Source: Tetrapyrgos nigripes (taxonomy: Eukaryota > Basidiomycota > Agaricomycetes > Agaricales > Campanellaceae). From it: a DNA stretch of 64,000 nt. Below the pieces are notes generated by a model that worked only from the letters and a program-made list of their open reading frames with translations, ran no database searches and was not told where the DNA came from. This document shows, in pieces, positions 51,627 through 64,000 of this stretch. Within the stretch, counting starts at the first letter, position 1; the number at the start of each line of letters is the position of its first letter. The stretch is from assembly GCA_013368315.1 (NCBI GenBank), contig JAACJM010000096.1, positions 124,001 to 188,000 of the forward strand, read 5' to 3'. The translations under genes and the position numbers were made by a program.

Positions 51627-54319
51627 ATGTCCTTCTCGTTCTCCCTGGCACCTTCTCTGAGTGCTCTTGTGAACCTTAGTCTTCCAGAGTCTCCGGTCAA
51701 AGAACCAGTCCTTTCTGCCAATGAAATCGCTGCTGCAAACTTGGAACAAATTGGAGCCATCACGGTTGACCTATTGCTGAAAAGTGCAGAGGCAGAGCAC
51801 CGAGATATCAGCTACCAAGCTTTCGGGTTAAACCAGGATGCCAAACTCCCATATATTACAGAGATACCGAAACGGAATGTTGCGAGAGGAATTGATCAAC
51901 TGTTGAGGCTTGAAGAAGCGTGTAGGGAAGCGTTTGGAGAGGATGTGAAAGACGGTTTACGATGGGATTTTTCGGAAGGTGTGTGGTCTTGTCCTTCTCT
52001 ACCTGATTTCGTATCTTGACATGGCTCTGTAGACAAGCCTTACAAGCTTACAGTCATGATACCCGACGGTACTACGCGTGTTTTCCAATGCGAAGGAACG
52101 GCTGACAAGGCTGATGCCAAACATGAACTGGCAAGGCTGGCAATTGAGGGAGGAGTGCTGGACTGTTTCAGAGATAAAGAATCACCGATGTCGACCATTG
52201 AAAAGCGCTTCAGCGCTCACAGAAGTCATCCATCGAGAATGAAGTTCTTCTACTTCAATGCTGATGGCAATAAGGTGAATCAAAGTGAGTATTGATGCTC
52301 TTGACGTTCATATTGTTCCTCAACGTACGCAGATTTTGGTGCCATACTCAAAGTGCAGCTCTCTGCGACCTCGTTCCGTCTATATTTTGCAGCACCCGTC
52401 CACAAGTCTTCCCTTAAAGCAAAATATCACTGTTCAGAACTGGCGATAGAGCAAGGCATCTTGCAATACATCGAATCCGAGACCATTGAACCAGCTCCCT
52501 CGTCTGATGGTCGTCATTCCACATCGTCCACGCCTAGCCCCGTGGATCTCGAAACGTTTTTCAGCAATTTACCACGTCCCTTCACAGATAAATCTTTTGA
52601 CCGGACTGTACAAATTGCACATAGTCAAGCCAATAATCAGCTAACAGACATCTTGAAGAGCTCGCCAAACTTTCATAGTGCTTACTATCGTGTTACCGAA
52701 GGTGAGCTACGACGTGAAAAAGCCGAGTAACGCATCGTTGGTTGACCAGTGTACTTCAGCGAATCTTAATGGTTGCGTCTTCCGAATTGATGACTCGGAC
52801 TCTGTCGCCGGCAAGACTTACCTGATTGAGCCCTGTTTCAGTAAACTGGCTACCGCAAGGTCTGCGATAACAATTCAAGCTATGGCGGACGGTCTTAAAG
52901 ACTTTTTACTGAAACACGCCAAACCACCAGCCGGCGGTACATCTCTTCAAAGTTCATCTCCAATCGGTTCTTCCTCCTGTCTATTCACCCTTACACCTGC
53001 GGTGGAAGCGCTCGCTACCAAGATTTGGCCGCAAATTTACAGTATGTGCCGTGCTATGAAGACCGAACCCGAGATAGAGTTCCGTTCTGTTCACGTTGAC
53101 GGCGTTCGTGAGTGTCCTTATCTTCTATGAGCAGATTTTTGTTAATGTATTTTCTACAGAGAACCCAGCTTGGGGATGCACCATGACCGTTTGCATTCCG
53201 CCCGAGGAACTTGCTGTCTCTGATTCTGCTGTGGATCCCAAGCGCCAGTATACTGTACCTTCTGCCTATGAGCGCAAAGCATTGGCTCGCGTCGCTATTT
53301 GCTGTTTAGCGGCTAAAGAAGGTATACTGGAGTTCCTCTCGCAACGAGGTCTACCTACTCAGGAGAAACATCCTATAACGCTTCAAATCGTTGCCTTGCT
53401 CGATAGAACAGGCTTAATGCCAGGATCAGTCGTACCAGGTCCATCACTCAAATCTCCAAATCAGTCTCCTCCCACCTCGTATACTCCAACACCTGCGATC
53501 GAGACGCTCGCCAACAAAATCTGGTCCCAAATCCTTTCTCTTTGCAGTTCTGCAAAATTTGAGCCCGAGATGGATTATAGTTTTGTACAGGTTGAGAGTA
53601 GGTCTATTTCCAATCTCTATTCAAGAATTTGCCTCAATTTGCTTTCCATAGGTACTGCAAGTTGGGGATGTTCGATGACTATCTGCATACCACTCGAGAA
53701 AGTTCATCCAAACCTCGGCTCCACAGTAGAGCTCAAACGCCAGTATATGGTATCTCCAGCATATAAACGTAAAGCATGGGCTCGGATGGCCGTTTCTTGT
53801 ATAGCAGCCAGAGATGGTGTACTCGAGTTCCTATATCATCGAGGATGTCCAACTCTCCAAAAGCATCCATTAACGCTACAGATCACCGCCTTACTCGAAG
53901 AGCAGGAAAATCTGGCTCTGCATTCAGAATCAACGGGGACGTTTCTTCCTCCAGCGCCAGCTGTAGATTCCTCTGGTCAACATTCAACTGGAGAACAAGG
54001 AAATGTTTTTACTGCTGCTGCGCCTACTGCTGCTGCTAGTTATGGTGGTACATCTGGTTCGGATAAAGGAAAAGGAAAGCGAAAACTGCATGAGGTCGAG
54101 TTGGAAGAAGGAGAGATAAGCGATGGAGAGGATTCGCCGGCTGTTCCTACTTCATCCGGCAGGAGAAAAGGCAAAAAACGCAGTAAGAAACGGAAAGGTT
54201 CCAACGTTGATGGGGAAGTTGAAGACAAAGAGGTGGAGCTGAAAAGACAGGAAGAAGCGCAACAGAAATGGAAAGAGTCTATAGTGAATGAGGAAGTGAA
54301 GAGATTCCGGCTGTCATGA
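51627..54319 (+). CDS. tandem dsRBD-like module protein, 6 exons
   Basis: Exons 51627-51978, 52033-52284, 52333-52701, 52760-53107, 53160-53597, 53652-54319. The sum is 2427 nt, giving 808 residues, and all five introns are in phase 1. Each junction is followed by two or three beta strands and a helix of the pattern A-K/R-x(3)-LA-x(2)-AI-x(2)-G-I/V-L: AKHELARLAIEGGVLDC, AKYHCSELAIEQGILQY, ARSAITIQAMADGLKDF, ALARVAICCLAAKEGILEF, AWARMAVSCIAARDGVLEF. An alpha helix and strand precede the junction (EALATKIWPQIYSMCR). That alpha-beta-beta-beta-alpha order is a degenerate double-stranded-RNA-binding fold split by an intron after its first strand. The C-terminus is charged with a nuclear-localisation-like KGKKRSKKRKGS. 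The dsRBD reading is structural inference; function unknown. Confidence 0.75.
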
Positions 54320-54798
54320 TGATAGGTGAGCGAAAATGTCACTAGTTTCCTCAACTAACTTCTGACCCAAGTCTGATTGGCCAGTCACTTCATTTCTATC
54401 CAATTGCTCATTATGCCGTACATCAAGATGTCGAACGATGCCCATGATCCATCCCATTGAAGATTAGCCAGAGAGTACGCTGTCTTGCATGCATCATGAT
54501 ACATTGCAGATGCTTGGCCCAAACCCACAGACGATTTCTTGCATTGGAAGAGTTATCATCCCACAGAAAGGCATTCCGATGGCGCCGTGGCACGCATACA
54601 ACAGGCCGGTGACGGATATCCTGTATTACAATCTATGTATGAAACATTAACGGTACAATGTACAATCTTGGGGTGTGGTAGGACTAAGGAATGGAACAAT
54701 GGACAGTGAAAGGCAAATTTGCGAAGAAACACGACGACAGCAGTTGGAGGGCTCTTTTCAGGCTTTCAGGATGAAGGTAGTAGGCAGGTGCAGCGAAT
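54320..54798. other. convergent intergenic region
   Basis: Between the 3' ends of the dsRBD-like gene and the CFIm25 gene; no gene seen. Confidence 0.4.
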
Positions 54799-55744
<946 letters not shown>

Positions 55745-55989
55745 AATGGAACGAGAGTCGGTGTCACGTTGTCACGCTTTTCCTGGACGTCGCGCCCGAC
55801 GTCGACAGCGAGCACGCCTTTCTCCTCAACACCGGAAACACTTCGGAGCATTTTTCTCGCAACAGCCCACCTGACTAGAATCCGTCCTCGCTTAGAAACA
55901 CGAGCTCAGTGACCACAAGACCTCCTGGACGCGGTCCGGTTCTTCATGTTCCAGTTTTTAAGGATGTCGAGTACTCTTCCAAAGCCTAA
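55745..55989. promoter_or_regulatory. 245-bp divergent promoter region (CFIm25 / GH35)
   Basis: Separates two start codons on opposite strands; must contain elements for both. No specific site identified. Confidence 0.5.
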
Positions 55990-58900
55990 ATGTGGCCTCT
56001 CTCCTTGTCATTGTGGTGTCTATGCGCCTTGTCCTTGGTTCAGGTGCACGCCTTCGCGTACACTCTTCTGGATTCTCCGCTCTTCCAACGCGATCATCCA
56101 CTCATCAACAACACCGGATTGACAGACCAAGTTGGATGGGACAAGTACTCATTTTTCATTCGCGGTAAACGGGTCTTCATTCAAAGTGGAGAGTTCCATG
56201 GGTTCCGTCTTCCTTCGCAGACGTTGTGGACGGATATAATGCAGAAAGCCAAGGCCGCAGGGTTGAATACAATCTCGATTTACAGCCATTGGGGGTTGAT
56301 TAATCCCAAGGCCGGGGAGCTTGATTTCGAGGGACCGAATGCTTTGCAGCCTCTCTTCGACGCGGCGAAGGAAGCTGGGCTTTTCATCATTGCGCGTCCT
56401 GGGCCATACATCAAGTACGTTTTGTCTACCTTCTCTGTTGCATTTGCTGACTGAAACTCTATACTTAGCTCTGAAACCACTGCTGGAGGTATTCCTGGAC
56501 ATGTCCTGACGCTTCCCGGTATGTCGTTTTTCATTTCCGTGGCGTCTTTCCGATACTTTTCAACAGGCGACACTCCCTGGAACTTGTACAATGGCATTCT
56601 TCGGAGCAACCAGACAAATTACCATGATGCTTGGCAGGACTACGTATGTTGGCTGTTTTTCCGTACCGCTACGCCAACTCACTATTCCTCTAGATCAATG
56701 CTATAGTTTCTACCATTGCAGACAACCAGATTACCAAAGGAGGACCGGTGAATAGTCCGAATAGAACCCTTTTTCATTCAGATTTTGAAGTGTCTTTATA
56801 GGTCATCATGCTTCAGTTGGACAATGAGTATTACAATGGCCGTATGTCACTCGTTTTATTGCTGCGAACCCAGCACTTACATGATTTACAGCTGGTCAAA
56901 ACGAATACATCGAGCAACTGAAAGATGCTGCACGGCGCCTGGGCATCGTAGTCCCCACATCGCATAATGACGCAGGCTTGTTCCAAAATCTTCTTGATAT
57001 ACCGGATATATACGGCTTTGACGCGTATCCTCTTAGTAAGATTCCCACTCCAAAATCAACGCTCAGCTCTAATGGATCTGTTTGATAGCTCTCAGCGGTT
57101 GCACCACTCCTGAAGTTTGGAGGGATCTACCTACGAATTGGAGAAGCTATCACGAGCAGGTTACGCCAGAGATACCGTTGCTCATTCCAGAGTAAGCATT
57201 GAGTAGTTTCACTACCACCTTTCGCTGATGACCATGTCTAGATACCAAGGAGGTGCTTTCCAACATAGAGGAGGCCAAACAAATGAGATGTGTAGGAAGT
57301 TAACTAACACGAAGTAAGCGTTCATTTTCTCAAATTGGTCATGATTTTCTGACGGACCTTTCTAGCTCGCAACGAGTTCTGAATCACGCAATGTGGGCTA
57401 GCGGTTCGACCGGAGTCAGTGACTGTTTCCTTCTACTCATGTTTTCACCATCTAACTTTGTGCATCTGGCAGATGGACTTTTACATGTTCTTTGTGCATA
57501 CCATCCTTAACGAGATATACAGTAGCTGACAATGGCAGTAGGGAGGTACCAACTGGGGCCAGATTCCTTATCCTGGTAGGTCTTGTTCCGCTCATGTCGA
57601 GTTTTCGGTACAATCTGATGACCGTAAATACTAGAGGCCGACACGTCATATGTAAGACACCAATATACGGAGTCTCTTCCTTTTCTGAACTGTCAATGTC
57701 AACTACAGGAATGGGCTGCGGCTATGTTTGAGTCCAGGGAGCTATCCGAGAAATATTACGAACTGAAGCTTCAGTCCATGTTCCTGCGGTCTTTCCCCGA
57801 TTTGCGCATGACAGATTTAATAGGTATGTTTCTGAAGCGCTTAGTGACCCGGTGAAGGCTGATCAATGTGTGTACAGAGGAGGACAGTACCACTGTACCA
57901 GGCGTCACGTTGACGTTTCTGAAAAACCCCGACACTGGTGCTGAATTCCACTTTGCTCGCCACACAACCATCGGTAGCTGGTATGTTGCGTATTTGGAAC
58001 TGGTTAGTTTTTCCGCATTGGATTGACCTGTCACTAGGGATATCATCAAATTTACGCGAGAGATAGCTGGTGTCGAAGTACCTCATTTGCTGCCTGGACG
58101 TGATTCTATTATCACCACGTAAGAGACCATTCTCTGTCATTACGATTGTGAAGTACTGATCCTACCTGTCCCCAAAACAGAGCCAACATTCCCTGCGGGG
58201 GACGTTGCAAACTAGCCTATTCAACTGCGTCTCTGTTCTCCCATTTGACAGTGGATGGAAAGGACGTTCTCGTGGCTTACGCCTTCAACGATACGACTTA
58301 TGAGATGGCTTTTGGCTTTAATTCGGAACCGCAGGTGAAAATTTCAGGTGCCAACCACCCCGAGATGCACTTTGATCAGGTATGTATTGCTATCTTTGTG
58401 AAAGATCACCTCGATATTGACGCGTGACGTTCCACACAGAAACGAAAACATCTCGTCATATCGTTCACTGAAGCTCCTGGTCTCACCGCTATTACTATGA
58501 CCAGTGATGGAGCAGATACTATCCTTCTTCTGGCCGATTACCCTACAGCAACACGTCTATGGATGCCTTCCATCGCTGGAACTGGCTCAGACCATCCCGA
58601 ATACGTCGATATCTCTGCTACAACACCCTTCCTTGTCTCCGGTCCCTACCTTGTCCGCAACGCAACTGTCGACGGAGAAACCTTATCTCTATGGGGTGAC
58701 CTGAATAATGATACGGACATTACCCTTCTGGCTCCACAAGACGTCAGAAATGTCAATTGGAATGGCCAAGCTCTTACCCTGTCGACACCTACGGAATGGG
58801 GAGCCCTTACAGCGAGTCTGACTGGACCCCGAGCGACCGTAGACCTTCCTACTCTTGGATCGCTAGACTGGCGCTTTGCAGATTCTCTGCCAGAGATCTC

Positions 58901-60292
58901 AGCATCGTTTGATAATTCGTCAATGACACCTGCTAACCATACCTACACGACGAGTAAATTCCCGTCTTATTATGGCAAACCGTGGATTTTGTATGCGGAT
59001 GATTATGGGTACCATGTAAGGTTTCTTCTGGTCCACATCTAGTGCACGTCTTGCTGACAGTTTATCCGTCCATTTTGGCTTGTTTTTCTCTATTGTTGGT
59101 AGGCTGGTAACCTGGTCTGGCGGGGCTCATTCGAACACGGCGACAATATGACAGCTCCTACTGCAGTCAATGTCTCGATTTCTGGCGGCGCCCATTTTGC
59201 AGCATCTGTTTGGCTCAATGGACATTACCTTGGACCCTCGTTCATCCCAAACTCTCCAACCAATAACGAATCGTTCCCAGTTTCGGAGGATATGCTTGTT
59301 GATGGGACCAACCACGTAACTGTCCTGCAAGAGTGAGTGAAGCTTCCAGTTTTCCAGCTTTCTGCGAAATGAGAATGCTTAACGAGATTTTGGATTTTAT
59401 AGTCATATGGGACATAACCTTGCTGGCGAGATAGTCTGTTGCACACCTGGTGGACGTCAGAGAGATTTGCAGTCACCGAAAGGTCTACAAGGATACTTCC
59501 TTGTTGGACGGGATGAGGCGGAACAGTTTACGGGTTGGAAGGTTGTGGGTAATTTGGGTGGTGAAGATTTCCCGGATAAGACGAGGAAGATTCTCAATGA
59601 AGGTGAGAGTGGTGTCGTTATGATACTCTGACCTATTTCAATTGACGACATTGATATTTTCAGGTGGCTTATTTGGCGAAGTAAGGACTTTTGTCTTTAT
59701 ACATCTCTAGATATTTTCTTATTCTTCATGAAAATAACAGCGCGCGGGTTGGCACTTGCCCGGATTCGACCACACGCAATGGGAGAAGAGGACGCCAATG
59801 GAGGGCTTGACCAAACCAGGGGTATGTTCTGTATCATCCACTAGCGCACCAGTCCTGACAATGCGAGGCAGGTTGGATTTTTCCGAGCAACATTTAATCT
59901 TAATATACCTGATGGCTTCGACGTTCCACTCAAATTCGTATTTTCGTCTGATCAAGGTCATTACAGAGGTGAATATCAATTTCCTTATTATGTTATCATT
60001 CTCGTGCTCATCCTGAGTATACACTCTTTCAGCCCAACTATACATAAACGGCTGGATGATGGGCAAACGTATCGCAGATCTCGGACCGCAAACGGCTTTT
60101 GTCGTGCAGGAGGGTATACTCAACTATAGAGGGGAGAATACTATCGCTGTTAGTCTGTGGGCCCTTGAAGACCAGCCGGAGGATCTGAGAATACCCAGTT
60201 TGGAGCTGGTGATGAGTGGGATATATTCAGGAGGGGTAGGACATGCTTCCGTACATTCTCCAACGTGGCAGGATCTGAGAGGGTCCAAGTAG
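55990..60292 (+). CDS. secreted GH35 beta-galactosidase (LacA type), 23 exons
   Basis: Exons: 55990-56414, 56469-56518, 56567-56643, 56694-56747, 56802-56841, 56892-57035, 57089-57191, 57242-57313, 57366-57414, 57473-57493, 57542-57575, 57635-57651, 57709-57823, 57878-57980, 58038-58118, 58181-58379, 58440-59015, 59103-59332, 59403-59602, 59664-59680, 59741-59821, 59872-59968, 60033-60292. The sum is 3045 nt, giving 1014 residues. Signal peptide MWPLSLSLWCLCALSLVQVHA. The GH35 barrel has IQSGEFHGFRLP, RPGPYINSETTAGG, LQLDNEYYNG (presumed acid/base Glu211) and PEYQGGAF (presumed nucleophile Glu298), then FFGGTNWG. The beta-rich C-terminal domains follow (WFD-like AWHLPGFD region, VSLWALE). It cleaves terminal beta-galactosyl residues outside the cell, for example in plant galactans. 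All introns are 47-87 bp and frames are intact. Confidence 0.95.
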
Positions 60293-60543
60293 CTTGAGTA
60301 CTGGGGACGCTCATCCAAAAAAAAAAAAAAAGGAATTGGGAAACAGATAGCATGGATGGTGAAAACTTGAGGCCCGTTGGCATTGAAGCCTTGATGGGAT
60401 GTGTAATACGTGATTTATAGACTTGCCTAAGTATCTTTCGATAATTTGAAGTTTGAAACTTTGAAGTCTAGAAAGGAAAAAGTCAAAAAAAAGTTAGGGC
60501 GTTGGACTTGAGTTGGACGATGTCGTGAGAATAATCTTCCTAA
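60293..60543. other. 3' flank of the GH35 gene
   Basis: Contains an A14-15 run near 60318-60332. No gene. Confidence 0.5.
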
Positions 60544-60682
60544 TAGGCCCATTCAAAGTAGGCCATAACGCCGTTATCCATAACGGCGTTGCCCTGCGCA
60601 AGGCGGTGCCTGATGCCAAACAAACCCAATTGGGTTTATGACATCATTCTCGCATGGCCGGAGCCCCTAAGCATCGTGTACC
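60544..60682. repeat. Harbinger left inverted repeat
   Basis: 139 bp, about 10 differences from 63658-63794. Contains an internal palindrome (ATAACGCCGTTAT CC ATAACGGCGTT) that is degraded in the right copy. Confidence 0.85.
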
Positions 60683-60738
60683 ATAGATACAGCATAAATA
60701 CATTGTTTGAGGCATTTCCACTCGTTTTTCCCGCCATC

Positions 60739-62063
60739 ATGTCTGACAAGTCCCTTCGGGAAGACCTCAGAACAAAGTATATGCTTCATATGGCTCTCCG
60801 GGAGATTCTAAAGGACCCCGATATCCCCGAAGATCCAAATGAAACTCTTGAAAACTTTGTTTTTGATCTCGCTGTTCTACAGGCTCTTCGGGAGACCCGT
60901 TACCTACGTCCTCGCACTGAAGTTCCAAAGTCGGGGAGTCTTCATCTAGCGTGGGAGTATGCTTTGACCCCAGAGCATCATCATCGCTTTGTTCAGATGC
61001 TTCGTGTCTCGCCTCTCGTTTTTGAAGTCATTCTGACTTTAATTAAAGACCATCCTGTCTTTTTGAATAATTCAAATATTCCCCAGGCTCCCGTGGATTT
61101 CCAGCTGGCAGTGACTCTCTTTTGGATGGGCCGATATGGGAATGGAGCTTCAGTGATTGACATTGCGAGAGAGGCGGGTATTTCTGAAGGAGCAGTCCTT
61201 CTCTACACAAACAGGTGCTTTACTGCTATCGAGTCTCTTCATGACAAATTTGTCAGGCCTTTGACAGAGGCAGAGAAGGAGGTGGAGAAGGACTGGGTGG
61301 AGAAGGAGATTGGAATAGGAGGTCTGTGGAGGGAAGGGTATCTCATGTATGATGGAACCATTGTGGTTTTGTATTCCAAACCAGGATTGGGAGGCAGGTC
61401 TGGATATTATACACGCAAGTCAACATATGGATTAAATGTACAGGTATGTTTTATTTTCATCACAGACTGTTATGATAATAACGATGATTATTTGCATAGA
61501 TTGGAAATGCTCCATCAAATCTCCGAGTTGTGGATTACTCTCATGGGTATACTGGTTCTGTGCATGATACTGCAGCTTTCGAGCATACATGTGCTTTCAA
61601 GGATCCTGACTTTCTCTTCAAAGGAGACGAGTTTGCATGGGCTGACTCAGCATACAGTCTCACGAATCGAATGATTCCTGTCCATCATAAACCTGCTGCA
61701 CTTCGTCCAGAAAACATGCTCTTTGATCGACTGGTTTCTCAAATCCGTGTGCGTTCAGAGCATTGTATGGGTGCTCTCAAAGGTCGATTCCAATGTCTAT
61801 GTGGTCTCCGTGTCAAAATTAACAGCCCCAAGGATCATTATGAGGCTGGGCATTGGATCGACATTGCTATTATTCTGCACAACCTCTGCATTGATGTGGA
61901 GGGAGCTGAATTGGGACAGCACTTTGCTAGCACATACACAGATTCACAAGAGGAGGAGGTGGATGGGGTGAATGAAGATGAAGATGGAAACTATGCAGAG
62001 AATGAGGGAAAGAAAAAGCGGAACCAGTTGATTGCAGAGCTTTTAGCCCACTACAGCATGTAA
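60739..62063 (+). CDS. PIF/Harbinger transposase (DDE_Tnp_4 type)
   Basis: Two exons, 60739-61443 and 61500-62063, with a 56-bp GT-AG intron; 422 residues starting MSDKSLREDL. Helix-turn-helix-like region near residues 125-165 (FWMGRYGNGASVIDIAREAG). Catalytic residues: Asp in MYDGTIVVLY, Asp in GSVHDTAAF or FAWADSAYS, Glu in RSEHCMGALKGRF, followed by HWIDIAIILHNLC typical of the family. Ends with an acidic then basic tail. Both exons are open, so transposase function is plausible. Confidence 0.9.
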
Positions 62064-62149
62064 CCAACACAAACAATGTTTATTAAACAGCTATAAAGTA
62101 TATAACAAGTGTTATGAATGACCTTGTAAAAGAGTGTATATAAGGTCAA

Positions 62150-63568
62150 TTAAGCATCATCCATGGGACCAGAATAACTCCTGCACATTGCAGTGCTCTG
62201 CTCGATGTTATCAAAAAAGGGAGAGGAGCCACGCACAGGACTGGTGGGCAGCTCAGGAGCAGGAGTGTCAGAACGAGAAGATGTGGCACCAGATTGAGAA
62301 CCAAGGTCAATAGCTCGGAGCTTGTCTTGAGCTTCTTCCTTGGTATACAAACCAGACTGAAACAACTGCAGAACCTGCTGTCGTTCAGACATAGCAAGCT
62401 GACGATTAGCATGATCATCAGCTAGCTTCTGATGATTGCAGTTATGCTCCGTTTGCTTCCTGAGAATTCAAATCAGACTTTGAAGCTATACATATCCAAA
62501 GGTATTCACTTACTCCATGTAATCACCCAACACCTCCTCTAGTCCACGCTTCTTGGCAGCACTCTTCTGCTTGATTGCTGACTTGGCATTGGCAATTGCA
62601 GAGTCTATGCCAAAAGAAGATGGTTTAGCAGGAGTCTACTTGGGTGCCTGAACACCCCTCAAAGGTGTACGAGGAACACTCGCAGTATCACTGGCCTGTG
62701 GAACAACAGGTGTATTCACAGGGGTTGGGTTCGAGTCACTTGGATCAGCAGAAGCATGGGCAGATGTTTCAGATTGAATACCAGAGGTATCATCTTCTGT
62801 TGCATCTCCAGACATCTGCAGAACCATAACAACCTGGCCAGCACGACCTACACCTGTAGTCACAGAGGGCGGGACCATGTTTGGACGCTGTGCGAGTCTA
62901 CGATGCATTGTAGGGAAGAAAGGGAATTCAATGGTTATCTCCTCTGATGAAAGGTTGATTATTTACTTGAAAAATGATATAAATGTGATCTACTCATGCC
63001 AGAGGTTCATGATTTCTGGTACAGTGACCCCTTCAACAGGTCCTTCAGGTCCAATGAAGTCTATGACAAACACATTGAAGCCTTCAGATACATCAGACTC
63101 ATGGATACCCTCCCCTGTTCCCCGAAGACGTTTGACATGCTTTCAGTACTCCTTGATGAGCCTAGGATGTAATGTACATATGTTTTGGCATAGATGAAAG
63201 ATTGGAAAAGCAACTTACTGGTCTCCCTTTCCCTTACACCTACTCCCAGCTTCCTGCAGAGCAACAGCTGCTGCCTCAGGAACAATGTCAACAGCAATGC
63301 GTCGGTAGGCAGTAATCTTTGGTTCCTTGGTGGTGTTCTGCCCCAAATTTGAGTAGTTAAACATGATGAAAGGAGTCAAGATACATACCTCTCCCTTCTC
63401 CTGACCAAAGATTGTCTTAAAGTTCTTCAGATCCAACATCCCATGCATGAGAGCCCATGTAAGTGCATCCTTTTGGCCATCCTTCTCAGCTTTCCAGTCA
63501 AAAGAAGGAATAGAAGGCTCCTTCTTGGGGTTCCGCTTGACCTTGGGGGCAGCAGGGGTCTCAGACAT
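62150..63568 (-). pseudogene. Harbinger second (DNA-binding) protein with in-frame TAG
   Basis: Starts MSETPAAPKVKRNPKKEP at 63568. Exon 63568-63389 carries DALTWALMHGMLDLKNFKTIFGQ, resembling the Myb/SANT-like partner of Harbinger transposases. Exon 63337-63219 follows (AYRRIAVDIVPEAAAVAL), then further exons toward 62150 (LGEVLGDYMEG-like region and MSERQQVLQLFQSGLYTKEEA). A TAG at 62636-62638 interrupts LRGVQAPK and TPAKPSSFGIDSAI, which are in the same frame. CAG to TAG is the simplest origin. If the stop is genuine, the protein ends early and the downstream frame is a remnant. Internal exon borders are only partly resolved. Confidence 0.6.
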
Positions 63569-63657
63569 CATAAAAACCTTCAAGAGTGGTCCTCGAACAA
63601 GAGGGGAGGGAAGAAAGATGGTTTATCGATTAAAAACAATCAGATACTACAATTTAC

Positions 63658-63794
63658 GGTACACGATGCTTAGGGGCTCCAGCCATGTGAGAATGATGTC
63701 ATAAGCCCAATTGGGTTTGTTTGGCATCAGGCACCGCCTTGCACAGGGCAACGCCATTATGGATAACAGCGTTATGGCCTACTTTGAATGGGCC
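63658..63794. repeat. Harbinger right inverted repeat
   Basis: Mirror of 60544-60682. Confidence 0.85.
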
Positions 63795-64000
63795 TAATGT
63801 TGGTTCTGCACTCTTTCCCGCTTCTTCTCCCTAGATTCGAACCATGAAAGTCAATCAAGCTTCGCTGACACTTTTGGTCGACTGTCATCAAAGTGTTATG
63901 TACACAGAGCGAGTGGTTCGAGTCTATCCGGCTCATGCTACTGGCATATCTCAGTACTACTAGTTAGATGTGGGCCCCCAGCGGTGGCAGGACGAGTCCG
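63795..64000. other. right flank of the window
   Basis: No gene or RNA recognised in the last 206 bp. Confidence 0.4.

Larger units (their letters stand above)
60544..63794. mobile_element. PIF/Harbinger transposon, 3251 bp
   Basis: Inverted repeats of about 138 bp (TAGGCCCATTCAAAGTAGGC at the left, mirror at the right). Flanked by TAA at 60541-60543 and 63795-63797; because of terminal symmetry the TSD can also be read as AAT. It carries two convergent genes: a DDE transposase on the plus strand and a second protein on the minus strand, the usual Harbinger arrangement. The second gene has an in-frame TAG. Confidence 0.92.

Noticed and set aside
63800..63880. Possible tRNA from a GGTTCGAATCT-like T-arm on the minus strand
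   Set aside because: No matching acceptor stem or anticodon arm could be built.

Overview
The window looks like a piece of an Agaricomycete (mushroom-forming basidiomycete) genome. The evidence is genes cut by many 50-75 bp GT-AG introns, an expanded F-box/leucine-rich family, fungal-type Copia, hAT, Tc1 and PIF/Harbinger elements, and a full-length fungal GH35 beta-galactosidase. The species cannot be named from the sequence alone. Exon structures were built by hand. Where the exon sum is divisible by three this is stated, because it is an internal check on the model.

Layout. 1-6.7 kb: a duplicated F-box cluster with one intact copy (A), a 5'-truncated copy (B) and a frameshifted copy (C), plus two MITEs, one of them with its empty paralogous site. 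7.5-13.7 kb: an 11-exon SulP-STAS-cyclic-nucleotide-binding transporter, followed tail-to-tail by a short-chain dehydrogenase (14.5-15.7 kb). 15.9-19.1 kb: a transposon-filled junction with a perfect hairpin, a dead hAT transposase interrupted by a 626-bp non-autonomous element, and a foldback-type element. 19.1-22.5 kb: a second copy of the 3' part of the transporter and of the whole dehydrogenase. 23.9-25.0 kb: an NmrA/isoflavone-reductase-like gene. 25.4-32.3 kb: a stretch where conserved genes carry frame disruptions (an uncharacterised fungal gene, a 1-Cys peroxiredoxin, a SKP1-like gene) together with an AT-hook protein. 32.9-34.3 kb: an intact F-box gene (D), divergent from the SKP1-like gene. 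34.6-47.7 kb: a broken F-box-like gene (E) whose intron holds a four-level nest: gene intron, hAT, Copia, Tc1. 48.4-50.3 kb: a secreted lectin-domain protein with a long repetitive tail. 51.6-54.3 kb: a gene of tandem dsRBD-like modules. 54.8-55.7 kb: the 25-kDa cleavage factor Im subunit. 56.0-60.3 kb: a GH35 beta-galactosidase. 60.5-63.8 kb: a PIF/Harbinger transposon.

How the parts relate. F-box proteins and SKP1 are partners in SCF ubiquitin ligases, and here a SKP1-like gene and an intact F-box gene share one 608-bp intergenic promoter region. The rest is a mixture of housekeeping genes (mRNA 3'-end processing, peroxide reduction), secreted or transport functions, and heavy transposon traffic. 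Target-site duplications are preserved well enough that insertion order can be read directly.
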